Part shown: positions 20,771 to 32,772 of the stretch, one piece after another
Position numbering within the stretch: the first letter of the stretch is position 1
How the letters are laid out: the number at the start of each line of letters is the position of its first letter
Assembly (NCBI GenBank): GCA_944472135.2
Contig: OX235265.1
Span: 88,506,984-88,570,983, forward strand
Origin: Trichobilharzia regenti
Lineage: Eukaryota; Platyhelminthes; Trematoda; Strigeidida; Schistosomatidae
DNA: 64,000 bases
Reading direction: 5' to 3'
The notes under the pieces: generated by a model
What the model was told of the DNA's origin: nothing
The model's input: only the letters and a program-made list of their open reading frames with translations
Database searches by the model: none
Program-made: the position numbers and the translations under genes

Positions 20771-21234
20771 GTTTGTTTGTTTGTTTGCTATTTTTCACCG
20801 TGAATTATAAAACTGTTTTACACATGTGTGCGTGTGTCTACACCTTTCTTTGTCTATCCTCTTTTGTTTTTTTTTAATAAGACGCATAGTTTACTACTCA
20901 GAGGTGTGTAATGTTGTAATGCATTTTTGCAAAAAAAGTTTTTTGTGCTCTGAATTTTTGAGGTCAGCAGATATCAACTCTGATCAGTCGTTGAGTAATT
21001 TCTTTTCTGGCTGACTCATTTGCTACTGTTTACTAAAATTAGAAATTAAAGTCTTTTAGTATGTAACTAAATTTTTTAGTGGTGTAAATGTAAATTAACT
21101 TAGTGAAATATTTTTGGTTGCTATTATTACCATTAGCATTATTATTATTATCTTATTCTTTCGCATTCCATCCATCCGTCCACCGAAACCCAGAGCATGT
21201 GCGTGTTGGAGAGAGTAGTCCGGGATTTGTAACA

Positions 21235-21415
21235 CATTATGAGTACCACTGTAGCGTGTGCTACATAGATGTAGATTAATAGGAAGCGACCAATTATACA
21301 TTGAAAGCATCATTTTAAGCCAATGGTTGAAGGGGTGGAATGTTTATTCCTTAAATTTGGATTTAGTTAACGTTGTGGCTGAAAAATAATCTCATTGGAC
21401 AACTTTTCCTCCTTT
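21235..21415 (+). repeat. Repeat J, copy 2 (left part)
   Basis: Matches 3115-3340 by eye. Interrupted by a SINE-E pair and resumed at 21768. Confidence 0.5.
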
Positions 21416-21767
21416 CGAATGGACACACTAGAGCGATGTGTCTAGTCCTTTCTTCGGTGCAGACTGAATGCTGTCAGTCAGATTTGCAATATGGCCAACA
21501 TTCTTGGTAGCTCGCCGTCACGGTGCACATTGATTTGATGATATTAGATGGTTGGAGGCAATCGGCTTCAAGAAGCTTTCGACCTAGGTTTCGTGCTAGT
21601 TGACGCTCACTCATCAGTCAGCAAGGCGTATCTGCAACCTTGAAGGAACTCATGTCCCTTCTGAGATTCGAACCTGCGTCACTCAGTGCTGACGAGTGCC
21701 AACTAGCACGAAACATAGGTCAGGCACGGCTTCCTGTGGCCGATTGCCTCCAACTATCTAATTTTCA
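21416..21767. mobile_element. SINE-E inverted pair inserted in repeat J
   Basis: The minus copy (about 21425-21675) has core CTGATGAG, CACGAAAC and CCTAGG, but extra bases in stem II and next to stem I. The plus fragment (about 21680-21767) has core CTGACGAG, stem-loop II GTGC-CAACTA-GCAC and GAAA, all canonical, yet no stem I arm. Flanks TTTTCCTCCTT and TTTTCATCCCCTT look like a decayed target duplication inside J. Confidence 0.65.
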
Positions 21768-21890
21768 TCCCCTTGTTGAACTTTGGGCCAATCAAAACAG
21801 CTTATCATTCTCTGACCTAGCCGACGTTTAATGTGGTTAAAAGTGTATAAATATGATGCGTTTTACCTCAGTAAAAAAGGCCTTTACTAC
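21768..21890 (+). repeat. Repeat J, copy 2 (right part)
   Basis: The tgacctagccgacgtttaatg block matches the 3' end of J at 3390-3410. It abuts element L. Confidence 0.45.
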
Positions 21891-22438
21891 TGTAACAAAA
21901 GAAGATAAGGGTCAGTCAAACAGATCGTTTATTAAGGAAATCAACACATATTTATAGATTTTCATGTACATTATTATAGATTATTGTTAGCAGAAAAACA
22001 CAGTCTTCTGATTGGTGGTTGTTCCTCACAGAAAGTTAATCTTTCATCTCTTTCTGACTATTTCTTGAATGTCAGATCATGTTGTAATTATTTGTAATCG
22101 TAGTATTAGTATTTCGAGATGACCAAATTAGAGGAATTCAACCAAAAACACAGAGAGGGCGGAATTCAGGAATTTGTATTTAGCGGAATTATTATGCAAT
22201 TCATATAAGAAATATATTAACAATCAACAGTAAGTATTTAAACAATACAGAGATAGAAATTGTCAATCACCACAGATCATCTATATGCTAAATGTATCCG
22301 CCTACGCAAGACCTTTCTTCTCATTTTTCTCACGAACAATGTTGGGGACGTATAGATTAACGTAAATTACTGTCTACCAATTTTGGCTAGTAGCCAGCTC
22401 TTACCACATTACGAGCTCTCTTATCTTCTGTCGTTACA
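21891..22438. mobile_element. Element L: solo LTR or TIR element, copy 1
   Basis: Starts TGTAACAAAAGAAGATAAG and ends with the inverse CTTATCTTCTGTCGTTACA (18 of 21 paired). Flanked by CTAC on both sides (21887-21890, 22439-22442). A second copy lies at 29623-29940. TG...CA ends and a 4-bp duplication suit an LTR, while a 20-bp inverted repeat suits a TIR element. There is no ORF, and no primer-binding site follows. A 192-bp insertion splits it at 22080. Confidence 0.65.
22081..22272. mobile_element. 192-bp insertion in element L with 8-bp duplication
   Basis: Absent from L copy 2, where GTCAGATC joins directly to GTCTATACGC. Here CAGATCAT is repeated at 22073-22080 and 22273-22280. An 8-bp duplication is typical of hAT-type transposition, but I see no terminal inverted repeats. 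Unclassified. Confidence 0.7.
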
Positions 22439-22439
22439 C

Positions 22440-23300
22440 TACGGGTGGTCGTCTTACAAAAATTATCTGACTATCAAGTTTGGCTGAGTGAGACTCATTA
22501 TACAAAATTATTTTGTAAAAGTTTTTTAACGCTGCAGTGGAAATCTGGAACATCTGGCATCTCTGTTCCTCAAAAGAAAAACTGCAATCATTTCACCTAC
22601 ATACCTGTAGATAACTGGTATCAGATGGTTAGAGATAATCTACAGCAAAACCCTAAGTTTCATGCTTTTTGACACGAGTTCTATCAGTCTAAAGCGAATA
22701 GAGGACTAGGCACCATTTGGTCCCATCGAACTATAGGTGTTTTAAATAATGTCTGATTACAGAAGGAGTTCTGTATAAGTATACTGTTATAATTAGCACA
22801 CTCTGCTCTAATTCACACAGTTGGGAGCTGCCGTTGGGAGTAACAAGAAGTGGTACCTATCAGAGATACCGAATTTTACTTCTGTTACTTCATCACACTG
22901 CAGACTGTCTGGTAAATATTACTCTAACATCTCAGGAACTAAACTGATACCAGGGAAGTGCCTCATTGATATTTAGAGCATGTAAGTAATGTATTCCCTC
23001 AGGAGAAGTCTGACAAGTCTTCTGAATCCCTTGGTAAAGACCTATGTGTTTCTGGCATGCTGTGAAACAAATTCCAGTTTAAGGTACAGCATAATATGAT
23101 TTAATGTGTTGACCACTTCAAACTTAACCGGTTGGTTGTTAACGTAATCGTAGTACGGATAAAAAGTGTCTCGTTTTGCATATACCTTATTTTTTGAATT
23201 GCTGGGAAATCAGGCTATCTATTATAGATTGTTTGTACTATGTGGCAGCTTACCTGTATCTTACTTTACTGTTCAAGTCATGAAAGTGGAAGAGACATTC
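22440..23300. other. No gene recognised
   Basis: Includes a 75-codon ORF (22445-22672) with no recognisable domain. Possible decayed retroelement sequence; not supported as a gene. Confidence 0.45.
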
Positions 23301-23304
23301 ATAA

Positions 23305-23430
23305 TTCCACATTAGATAAGGTTATTCGGCCAGAAAACACGCAGTGATACAGTGTTAATAACTGGGTGATGCTTCGAGCACAATTTATTGCTTATAATCA
23401 TATAATCACAGTCATAGATAGGTGTCGATT
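23305..23430 (+). repeat. Repeat H
   Basis: Landmarks acgcagtgata, ttaataactg, gcttcgagcacaatttatt and cataatcatata in the same order as 14460-14560. Confidence 0.6.
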
Positions 23431-23952
23431 TATGCAGAACAGGTAAGTCAATGGCTAGATTTGTGAATTTTCACCGATTGACTTGGAAAGATAACATGTT
23501 AGGTATGCTAACTAAGCCATCTCCTCTCTTTATTGAGCAGTGTTAGCTGAAGTAGGACTACATTAGGAGAGAAAGAGTTACACAGGTAGTCACTTGGAAG
23601 TGTCATACCAGTGCATGAAGGCACTGTCCTTTGGTCTTAGCCACGGAGGGAGGCAGGTGTAGATCACTGGAGTGAGTTTCTGGAAATACTGCGAATAATT
23701 GCTCGGAGATTCATGATGAGATGCCTCAAAATCATTCAGTCTCCACATTTCTAAACTTTCTAGTCATCTGCATTTTATTGTTCTCTTTGCATTCAAGTTC
23801 ATCTACTTTGGTATGGATAGATATCTGTCTTATATTGTGTGTTTCATTGAAGTTGATGACTTCATTGATGACTTCAACTGATTTTTTGAATACAGTGTCC
23901 CACATTAATTCATGATCCCGTAAATCATATTGAAATAACCCATGAATGAATG

Positions 23953-24205
23953 ATGCGTTGGTGGACCAGCGGTACAATGCTTGCCAACTACTCACATTGG
24001 TGCGGACTTGATTCCTAGCCAAGACCACACTCCTAAACCTCTCTTAGCTCGTAGTAAGACCAGTTAAGAGAGAGAAGGTTGGGTATGAGACTAACAACCC
24101 TACGCCGGAAAAATAACATCACTGCTACTCTGCAACTTTAAACCATAAAGCTTGAATCTCTATGTCCCTCCCCCCCCTACCCCGGAACTCGAGGGAATAA
24201 AAATA
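23953..24205 (+). mobile_element. SINE-C
   Basis: GTTGGTGGACCAGCGG A-box region, ctcctaaacctctc, ggttgggtatgagact, cgccggaaaaataa, cttgaatctctatgtcc and a final ggaactcgagggaataaaa. One of the longer copies. Confidence 0.75.
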
Positions 24206-24209
24206 AGCC

Positions 24210-25025
24210 ATGAATGCTCAGTTCGTTAGTTGGAATTTATTTTCCCAGAACAGACTTCCCATACTTAATTCTATGAGCCACATTCGGTGTGTCATAACTG
24301 ATGATAATACTCCTTAATTGTCCAGAGTAAATTAGTAGCTGTTGCTTTGAGATGTGATGATGGAACCCATTAGCCTCATATCTGAATGGCTGGGTATTAT
24401 CATCAACTATCTCATGTTAAGTATGGCGGATGGTTTGGTACTTGCACCATTGAATTCTAATGTAGATAGAAATATCTTTGCAATTAGGTTATATTGCTGC
24501 AGCTAAATGTACTTTAGAATGAAGTTAAATTGCATTGGGAAGTATGACATGCACCTGTAGGTGGTTGTCAAGATGACTGATCTTAAAATAAGAAGGAATC
24601 AAACATGAGTATTTTTCCCACTAAACATTGTCTACTCTGGGAAAAAAATATGCAGTTTATAAGAATATGAGTACTTTCACATGTGAATGTAGATGATTTC
24701 TCTCTCTCCCTGAGTGGTTTTTTTTTCTTTCTGTCTTCATTGAACAGATATGGGGAAGGTGACTTATCGTATAAAAAACGCGCAAAGGGAAAAAATACTG
24801 ATGAATACAGAAAAAAAATAATTCACTAGCATCTGATATCCTGAACCAATAAAGATATATGTACGTATATTTTAGATCAGTAGTCTTTATTGATCAATTA
24901 TCTCATTGTGAGTCTGTCTAGGATATCCCCTTAGATTGACAGATTACTGTTGAGTTTAATGAGTGATCATTGAATGAATCAGGTTGGTAAATAACCAAAT
25001 GTTTAGTAAACCGATCTCAATTATG
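24210..25025. other. No gene recognised
   Basis: AT-rich, unique-looking. Nothing assignable. Confidence 0.5.
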
Positions 25026-25029
25026 TACT

Positions 25030-25465
25030 GACTATGACTGAGTTTCACCGTAGAACTTTACACAGAAGTGAGCCAGTTCAAGTTTCCACACCCTCTCCAT
25101 GTATCACACAAAGTTAGACAAGAGGGAGAGAGGAAGAGGAAGAGAAGACATTCACACGATGTATACGAAAAAAATGTGGGGCAGATCGAAAGAATAGTAA
25201 CACGGGAGTTCTTCAAGAGTGTATACATCTGATCCACTAAGAACTATTTTTAATCACGTCACCAATAGTCTTCAGTCATCTGCTCTCAGGTCCCCTAACT
25301 AAGAAGTCCATAGCCCCCTATGTGACTGGCTCAAACCGACTGCCAAACACTTCATTGACGGCGCCAGGTTTTCGTTCCACCATCCTTTTACTCTTTTCCA
25401 ACCTAATTGTATATCAGCTAACTTTGCCCGTTGAGGAAGACGAACAACCATTGATAATTATGACC
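25030..25465 (-). mobile_element. RTE-2 LINE 3' end, degenerate
   Basis: Minus strand: GAGGA.GACG..., ggaaaagagt, the cttcttagttagg region and the 3' UTR block ending in ttgcacaga/tctacggtgaaa. Parallel to 36940-37310. Many substitutions. Confidence 0.6.
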
Positions 25466-25854
25466 GGAAATATACTACCTCATGTGAAAGGATTATAGTG
25501 AATAAACAAACAAAATGTTTTAATGTTTCATCTTGTCCGCTTTCACTATCATCATCAACCATTTCATTTTTGTTGGCGTTGTTTGTGCTGAAATAGAAAC
25601 TTGTTTGTTAAAGATTCATATCTACTTTGTATACTACTATTATATTATATAGTAAATTATTATTGATCCATCTGATGAATACTTTTCATTTCTCGCATGA
25701 AAATATTCACCTAATTTTTTTTCATCTGCGCCTTCCTGTAAGATATTTATCATACCAAAAGGAATGAATATTAGTTAGTTAGTATGCTTTGATCTCTTTT
25801 CGCCTAATTAACATAGTTCTTATAATGTGGCGGTTGAGATATATGCATATATAT

Positions 25855-26085
25855 TTCGTGAATTGGCAGAATTCGAAACCAGATGGGTTATTGGATCAGG
25901 TCTAAGTGACTGGAATGGTCTATATGCGCTTGCCTTGTGACCGGGAAGGTTTCTGGTTCGAACCCCAGTAGATGCATATGGTTAAAGAATCCCAGATCAG
26001 GACGAAAGAGCTTTCCAATATTCTTCTTGGGGGGTTTCAGTGGTTATCCAACTGATGTCATCTCGTGATAAAACCTGTAGACAGT
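25855..26085 (+). mobile_element. SINE-A, decayed plus copy
   Basis: gtgaattggcagaatt body, head with GTTCGAACCCC B-box, hammerhead remnant AATCCCAGATCAGGACGAAAG (first core lost) and tail. Confidence 0.65.
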
Positions 26086-26089
26086 TTCT

Positions 26090-27555
26090 TCTTTCCGATA
26101 GAATTCTTCAAATTTAATACCAGCATACATATATCAATCTAATTTGTTAGATTGAAGGTGGAGGTTTAATTTCCCACCTTTTATTATCCATCTAGACAAC
26201 ATGTTCAGCGCTTACTACTTCAATGTGAAGTGACTCTTTCTTTGAATTCTTCGTGTATGATGTAATTGTTCCTCCTGATGACCTTGTCTGCTAGCTATTG
26301 CTTGTTAATTTGTTTCATTGAGGTATGTGTTGAAGCTTTTATCTAAGAAGAACAGTGAAAGTTTCACAGTCAGTCACACCATCACCTACCTACCCGGTTC
26401 AAAGAACACGGCCGTATTGAAATCATCCACTGCTACTTCAAAATACGCGTGCCTTACTGTTCTCTTTAAGTGTCAATATTCGATTCCTGCGAGAGATTAT
26501 TAGAGAAGTGCAGAGAAAGGAAGGGCAAATACATTTCAGAGTTAAGTCTCTTTTCAGCGCGTCCATTTCACATAGTTGTAAAATTGCATTTATTCTAATA
26601 TAGAACATTTTGGTGGGCATGTATAATGTATATTTATTAAAAAGTGGTTAGTCAGCTATGGTAACGAAAAAAATATAAAAACCAAAGCACATTCTCACCA
26701 TAAATTTAGTGCAAATAAAAATTATACTTATGAACGGTGGTGAAAACTAGCCAAAATTTGAAGTATGAAAACACTAATACTTTTGTTTCCTCCGTGGTTG
26801 CGTAATCACGATGAGACATAATTGAGAAAATCAGATGTAACCATGTAAAGGCGATGAACAGAACAAAATTGGGATGGGAAATTCTAAATGACAATGTCAA
26901 AAATATTCAAAGAGCATAAAACAATCAAATTTTAAATTAAGATCATGACCAGTTTCTTTTTGGTGTTCATTAAACTACTGGGCTTCTCCGTGTAGCGGGG
27001 GTGGGGTGGAGTGAGGGGATGTCTTAGTCTTCAGCAATGTTACAAATGCAGATATCTATGATCTCTGTGCGACACTTACCTCTACCGTATAATTAACTTT
27101 GAATAGTATGATCTTTTCAGATCGAGTGACCAACGGTATCGGGAACATGTTCATTATTCATGTCACTTTTTATCTATCCCTTGCTACTCTTTTGTATTTA
27201 ATCACATTGGATAATGTTCCTCTTACACTTTTGGATAGAAATCATATTGAACAATTCACACTTACTTACATGCGTTTTCTATTTTCTGTGAAAGCAATTC
27301 CATTTTAAGGCGATTTCATTACGGCAGTTTAGTATATGATTCGATTTAAGCTCAGTGGAGAGAATTTTTTCAGGTTCTAGACTGAGCAATCAACATTTGA
27401 ACTATTTTTTCAAATTTTAAGTCACTCTTTATTGTGCTTTCATTATTCCCCTTCGTTTGGAAATAACCGTTTTTAAAACCTACGACATCCCGAAATTCGA
27501 TTTTCTAAACTTGTAACCGTGTCTCCTTCCAATTACTGTTTTTTTTTACTAATTT
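26090..27555. other. No gene recognised; one weak shared repeat
   Basis: 26535-26590 resembles 59235-59290 (tcagctaagagtctctttt.. block), the only repetitive signal I see. Remaining sequence is AT-rich without recognisable coding. Confidence 0.45.
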
Positions 27556-27671
27556 GTAATGTTTTTCAAGTTTGACCACTGATCGATATCAGTTAGAGAA
27601 ACATTCAAAACCATCACGGAGTGCTGGACAACTGTTTCATCCTAGTTCGGGAATCATAGGCAGTACGCACC
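27556..27671 (-). mobile_element. SINE-A2 minus copy, left part
   Basis: Tail and A2-type dead hammerhead (CCTATGAT core), broken inside the head by repeat F and resumed at 28111-28155. Confidence 0.7.
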
Positions 27672-28110
27672 CCGGGCCGGCAACTGCTACCTTGTCGTGG
27701 TGGTCGGGCTTGAATACCGCAGTGACCCAATGAGCTAAACTGGCAGGGACTCATGTCTCTGCAGGTCCTACCATGTCAGGAAGGTTGTTTGGATAGCGGT
27801 TACAATAAAAGCAGTTACCATGGGGTACATGGGCTCCAGAATCCAATCGGATCAAATGGCTTATAAACCCATATGAGTCACCGGAAACCATGAGAATGCA
27901 GCTCCTGACGCTGCTCCTCTGCCTTGCGGATTAGACTCCAAGTCAAAGGCTCGGGGGTGGTCCCTTAGTAAAACCACCTGCTTCGGTCTGGGTGCCCGGG
28001 CAGTAAGTATCTCAGCCCTCACACAACAAATGAAATTTAGTGTGGCGCATCTTTCTTGGTGCTATATTGTACCAAGTTTTTTTCTGCGTTTAAATAAATA
28101 ATTAAATAAA
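27672..28110 (+). mobile_element. Repeat F, short form, inserted in SINE-A2
   Basis: Begins CCGGGCCGGCAACTGCTACC and ends ATAAATAATTAAATAAA. Matches the 7.3-kb copy end to end except for an internal deletion of about 200 bp. The host SINE resumes at 28111 with CAGGGTTCGAACCC. No clear target duplication here; a few host bases seem lost. Confidence 0.8.
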
Positions 28111-28330
28111 CTGCCAGGGTTCGAACCCAGGACCTTCCGGTTACAAGGCAAGCCATTAAATCGGGTCTCAGTGACTGAATTTTTTACGAGCTTTCGCGAG
28201 CGGTTGCGTACTTACGCTGATTCCCAAACTAGGATGAAACAGCTGTCCAGCACTACCTGCTGGTTTTCAATGGTTGTCTAACTGATATCGTTCTGTGACT
28301 AAACTCTGAAAACAAATCTAATCTCTACAA
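28111..28330. mobile_element. SINE-A2 pair, remainder
   Basis: 28111-28155 completes the minus copy's tRNA-like part. From about 28156 a plus copy runs through AAACTAGGATGAAACAGCTG (dead A2 hammerhead) into the tail. Inverted pair as at 6.4 and 20.4 kb. Confidence 0.7.
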
Positions 28331-28539
28331 ATCGACTCTTGAAAATAGTTTATGTATTCTCAAATATCTATTCACATAAGCCTTTCCTCGTGTAATTTCA
28401 CCTAATATTCCACCACTACTCAAAAACGTTTCCAATTTTACTTTGTTATCTTAGCCAGTGGCGATATATTTTACAACACAATGATGTATAGGATTTAACG
28501 TCCCACTTCAACAACAGAGTATTCAATCTTAAGTTTGAT

Positions 28540-29040
28540 CACAGACTGGTACTAGTTGGATGGAGAGAACCATTGTAAGCTTTTTCGTTCTAGTTCGGAA
28601 CTCTTCATCAGTACCTACTCATGAGCCCCCCCCCCACCTTTAAGGGATCGAACTCAAGATGTGCAGGTTACGAGGTGAGCTGGTCGGCTAGCCATTTTGA
28701 CAGCATCAAATGACCAACCTATCACTTCTAACTTCGGCCAATTTGAGATATACAATATGACCACCAACCAATGTTATTGGCGAGTATTTATCTTCACATC
28801 CAACTTGGCACGAATCCAGTGCTCAGGATGAAGTTGGAATTCCAGTGAGAAATGGTAACCTTTGTGGTTCACCAGGTTGGATATGGGGACAAATACTCAC
28901 CGATGACATTGGCTGGTGGTGGTTGCATCGCTTTTCTCGTACTGGCTGAAGTTAGAATTGATGGGCTGCTGGATTCTCCTCCTCCAGTGACTGAATTCTA
29001 AACGGAGCTCACCTCGTAACCTATAGGTCGTGGGTCCTCT
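28540..29040. mobile_element. SINE-A inverted pair with long 5' bodies
   Basis: The minus copy has a degenerate hammerhead, head and long 5' body to about 28820. The plus copy has its 5' body from about 28830 (gaagttggaattccagtgag, atggggacaaatactcaccg) to a decayed head near 29040, then unrelated C-rich sequence. Confidence 0.65.
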
Positions 29041-29620
29041 TCACCCCCCACCCCACCCCCGATGGAGTCATGTTTTTGTTCAAATCACACGCATCCCCAT
29101 CTCTTTTTTCACCTTTTCTGTCATCTATGTTCATCGATAATATACATGCAAAAAAATGAGAATTTCCCTTCTTATTTGATTTTCTTCGGTATACAATAGA
29201 TCTTTTCATTATTTGCTTGCTTGTTTGTTTTTTATGCCAGGGACAAATACTAGTTCTTACGTGGTTTTAGAGAGACAGAGAGAGAGAGCAAGAGCGAGGG
29301 ATAGGGTGAAGGATAGCATACAAGCTGCTGATATCATCTTACAACTGCTATTTACCTTTGAACGCTTGCTTTATCTAAAACATACTTATTCCATTTTGTA
29401 TAAATCTTTTAACTCTATTGAGTGAAATACATGTATATTATATATGTGTATAGTATAGCACGGTACGTGCGTGAGAATGTGTGATTAGTAGAATACGCCT
29501 CCTGAATATTGATTGATAATGAAATACTATTTTTGCAGGTAGTATCACCACCTATTATTACACATGTGAATTGTTGCTTAATATAATGATGCAGTCTACT
29601 AATACAGTAGTGCTACTACT
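29041..29620. other. No gene recognised
   Basis: Contains a (GA)n tract near 29272-29290. The short ORFs here overlap low-complexity sequence. Confidence 0.5.
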
Positions 29621-29622
29621 AC

Positions 29623-29940
29623 TGTAACAACAGAAGACAAGGGTCAGGCAACAGATCGTTTATTAAGGAAATCAACACATTAATAGATTTCCATGTACAT
29701 TATTAAAGATTATTGTAAGCAGAAAAACACAGTCTTCTGATTGGTGGTTGTTTCTCACAGAAAGTTAATCTTTCATCTCTGACTGTTTCTTGAATGTCAG
29801 ATCGTCTATACGCTAACTGTATCCGCCTACGCAAAATCAGTCTTTGTTCTCATTTTTCTCACGACCAATATTGGGGACGTATAGATTGACGTAAATTACT
29901 GCCTACCAATTTGGCTAGTAGCCAGCTCTCACCACACTAC
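29623..29940. mobile_element. Element L, copy 2 (right end lost)
   Basis: Starts TGTAACAACAGAAGACAAG and follows copy 1 closely up to ...gccagctctcaccaca, without the 192-bp insertion and without the last ~30 bp (the inverted end). It serves as the empty site for 22081-22272. Confidence 0.65.
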
Positions 29941-30099
29941 TACCCCTACGTCTCATAATGCTGAGAAAATCTTTTGCACACGTGTATGTGTATATAAGCA
30001 ACATCCTTTCAGCTACAGGTGGATCGGGAAGGTGAGGCCTCACCTTCATCACTCAGATCTCAGTTTGGAGGCCTTCTACACTGAGTGCAAAGAAAAAAA

Positions 30100-30558
30100 A
30101 TTCAACAACTTTCAATACCAATGTTTAGGTTGCTTCTTGTCTATGAGTCAGAAACTTGGCGCCTGCATCACAAAAAACATTTCCAACAGTCTACTGCAAA
30201 CTTTTATCAGCAATCGCCTTCACTGACTTGATATTGGAGGATCAAATGGCTAGCCAGAAAGAATCAGCAACAAACCAACCAAGAACCCTATTGTCCAGCA
30301 TATATGTGAAAGAAAATGGAGGTGGAATGAGCACGCGCCGCTGAGGAGACCGTTGAGTAAACTTGCTCTCCAACATATCGCTTGAATAGAACCTGAATGA
30401 GAGGTGACGAGTTGAACTTCCGTAGGTGACATGGAAGAGAAGATGAAAACCTATGAAAAATCAGTGGGCCGCTAAGAAGGACTGCAGAGGACAGAGTGCA
30501 ATGGAGATGTTCTGTTGAAGCTCTATGTTCAACTAGGAGTCCGAGTGAATAATAATAA
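30100..30558 (+). pseudogene. RTE-1 (SR2-like) LINE 3' end
   Basis: Encodes ITKNISNSLLQTFISNRL, then in other frames RKWRWN-like and a C-terminal block, a 3' UTR with gaaggactgcagaggacag and an AAT tail (30548-30558). 5' truncated, frameshifted. Confidence 0.7.
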
Positions 30559-31019
30559 TAAGTTGTTCAGGACGGATATATTGACTTGATTAGTTTTTGA
30601 GCGAATCACCATCCACTTTTGTGAGCATTAATACAGCACTGTGAAGGGAATGTTGCCTGTTAGCTATCGAGATGGATAAAAATGAAAACAAATCAGTGTG
30701 GTGTATATAAGCGAAGGCCAGTGGATGCTGTGAACATGTGGTGTATGCGAGACCCTTTTTAAGTGACTGATTATTGGATTACTAACTTTTGTGTAGGTAT
30801 CGTATGTAGAGTTTGCTGTTACACAATCTGAAATTATCTAGCATGTTTTATTCGAAATTATTTCTAATCCACTCAGTTCAGTGGGATGCCACGGTCTCTG
30901 TTAACACTACTCATCTGGAGGGTAATTATGTTTTTGGCATGTGAAAGGAGTAGGATATTAGATTATATCATGCTATGAAATAATCCACTATGACCCCTAA
31001 CCAATCAACCAGATTAATC
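30559..31019. other. No gene recognised
   Basis: AT-rich unique-looking sequence between RTE-1 and a PLE remnant. Confidence 0.5.
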
Positions 31020-31900
31020 TGAGGTACGAAGGCCTCAACAATGAAAACTATACGGAAGCGTGCCGTTTTCCAGAGGCTTCTTTTGATGTTTTAAATAACT
31101 TTGAATGGATTTCCCTTATGTATTGAGTAGGCACTGTTGAATATGTGTTCAAATACAGCATTCTGTAATGTTCCACTGTGTGACCCTCCTGTAGCCAAGT
31201 GGAATAATCATTCCCTGACTCTTTTAAATAAGAAAACACACGCATTGAACGACCTGCATATATCCCACTCCACAGGAACAAGTGAATTTGTAGATACACA
31301 TCGAAGTGGTTAGGTTTATCTTTACAGTCACTGGGAACATTGGCGTAGCAAGAGAATACCAAACGTAATGTAGAACTGAAGAATGTTCTGTTCAGGGCGT
31401 TTGGATTTCTCTTCTTTAGAGAGTTGGCCAAAAGATCGTCTTTGAACGTCTCATTCATGCACAGCATCTTCTTCGAAGAAGAGATGACCGGTTGACAGAA
31501 TTTTACAGTTGGTCACCCTTGAATCGCAAGCAAAACCTGAGGATAATATCTCTTGCGACTTGGATCCGAAGAATCTGTAACCATGAGTCGGTAGATGAAG
31601 AAATTGCTGTCTAGAGGACGATGCCAAATGAAAATAACTAACCTCTACGCTTTATAGACAAACACCTAAACCAGCAAACAAAACCACATCCATGTACCGA
31701 AGAAGGTGCTGTACACGAATGTGGTATCCAAAGGCGACAGTCTAAAGAAGAGAATATCAAACTCTCTGAAAAGAACATTCTTCGCTCCTACACCACGATT
31801 GGTATTGTCCTACTACGCAGTGTTCTTCAGAAACTCTGCAGATAAACTATAGCATTTGACCACTTCTATGTATATCTACGTATTCACTTGCTCTAGTGCG
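31020..31900 (-). pseudogene. Penelope-like element: GIY-YIG region remnant
   Basis: The minus strand near 31225-31320 encodes IYKFTCSCGVGY in one frame, then after a frameshift AGRSMRV: the CxC-containing GIY-YIG signature of PLE endonucleases. Downstream is WLQEGHTVEHYRMLYLN, like the conserved EtGH motif with its acidic/His context. Upstream is a basic stretch LLANSLKKRNPNALNRTFF as in the PLE connector. The 31470-31900 part is assigned only by continuity. Frameshifted, non-functional. Confidence 0.75.
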
Positions 31901-32710
31901 GCGAGTTACACCTAGGTTTTACCTAAAGGTGTCAGGGAACAGTATCTCTTTTGACTACAGAACGTTCACAACTCACATCAATACGGAATGTTATAATTGT
32001 GAACGTATATTCAACACTGGTGCTATCCAATATGCAAGGTGAATTTTTATGTAGAATGTATGTATTTAATCATGATATTGACCAAATGAGGTTATGTCTC
32101 TTTTTTTTAATTTGGCAATAAGCCAGTTGTTTCGTCCTTGTATGCCAGTAATGAGGATTAGTATAAGAATACACATTTTTAATCACACTATTTATGACCT
32201 TTGTCTTGCTTAAAATCGATTGGTTGTAATTTGTTGACGACCTATAATGATTATGATGATAGTCTATTTGTATCATTGAGACATAACAAAGACATTCATT
32301 CATCAATATTCACTCACATTTAAACTTTTAGGATGATCCTCATTCAAGGTTTGTGAATAAAGAATATATATATATATATACATTTAACCAGACGTCAATC
32401 TAACAAGTCCAACATCAACACCACCACTACAAAAGTCCTGTAAATCGTTCTCAATAAACATCTGTATGTCTTTTATTTTATCTAGAGATGAGTCACACTT
32501 TATGTATCAGGTGTGATGATTCTACTACTACTACTACTACCACTATTATTGCCACCTGTCTGTCCATACGTTGGTTAGTTGGCGTGATGATGTTGTAAGT
32601 TAACCGTTGCCCAACTGTCTAGACAAAGCAGGCAAGAATATACCACTATTACTAATAGGAAACTTTGGGATATCTTATTTTGCTGTATTTAAAAGGCGTA
32701 GTCTGTTTAC

Positions 32711-32715
<5 letters not shown>
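31901..32715. other. No gene recognised
   Basis: AT-rich, with a short (TA)n near 32365-32382 and (CTA)n near 32521-32540. Confidence 0.5.

Positions 32716-32769
<54 letters not shown>
32716..32769. repeat. (AT)27 microsatellite
   Basis: 54 bp of uninterrupted AT. Self-complementary and a likely length-variable site. Confidence 0.95.

Positions 32770-32772
<3 letters not shown>

Noticed and set aside
23732..24028. 98-codon minus-strand ORF
   Set aside because: It overlaps the start of SINE-C and has no recognisable domain or splice-supported context. Left unassigned.
27672..27760. HDV-like ribozyme at the 5' end of repeat F
   Set aside because: Only a short CTACC/GGTGG hairpin is convincing; the nested double pseudoknot could not be drawn by hand. 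Kept only as a check.
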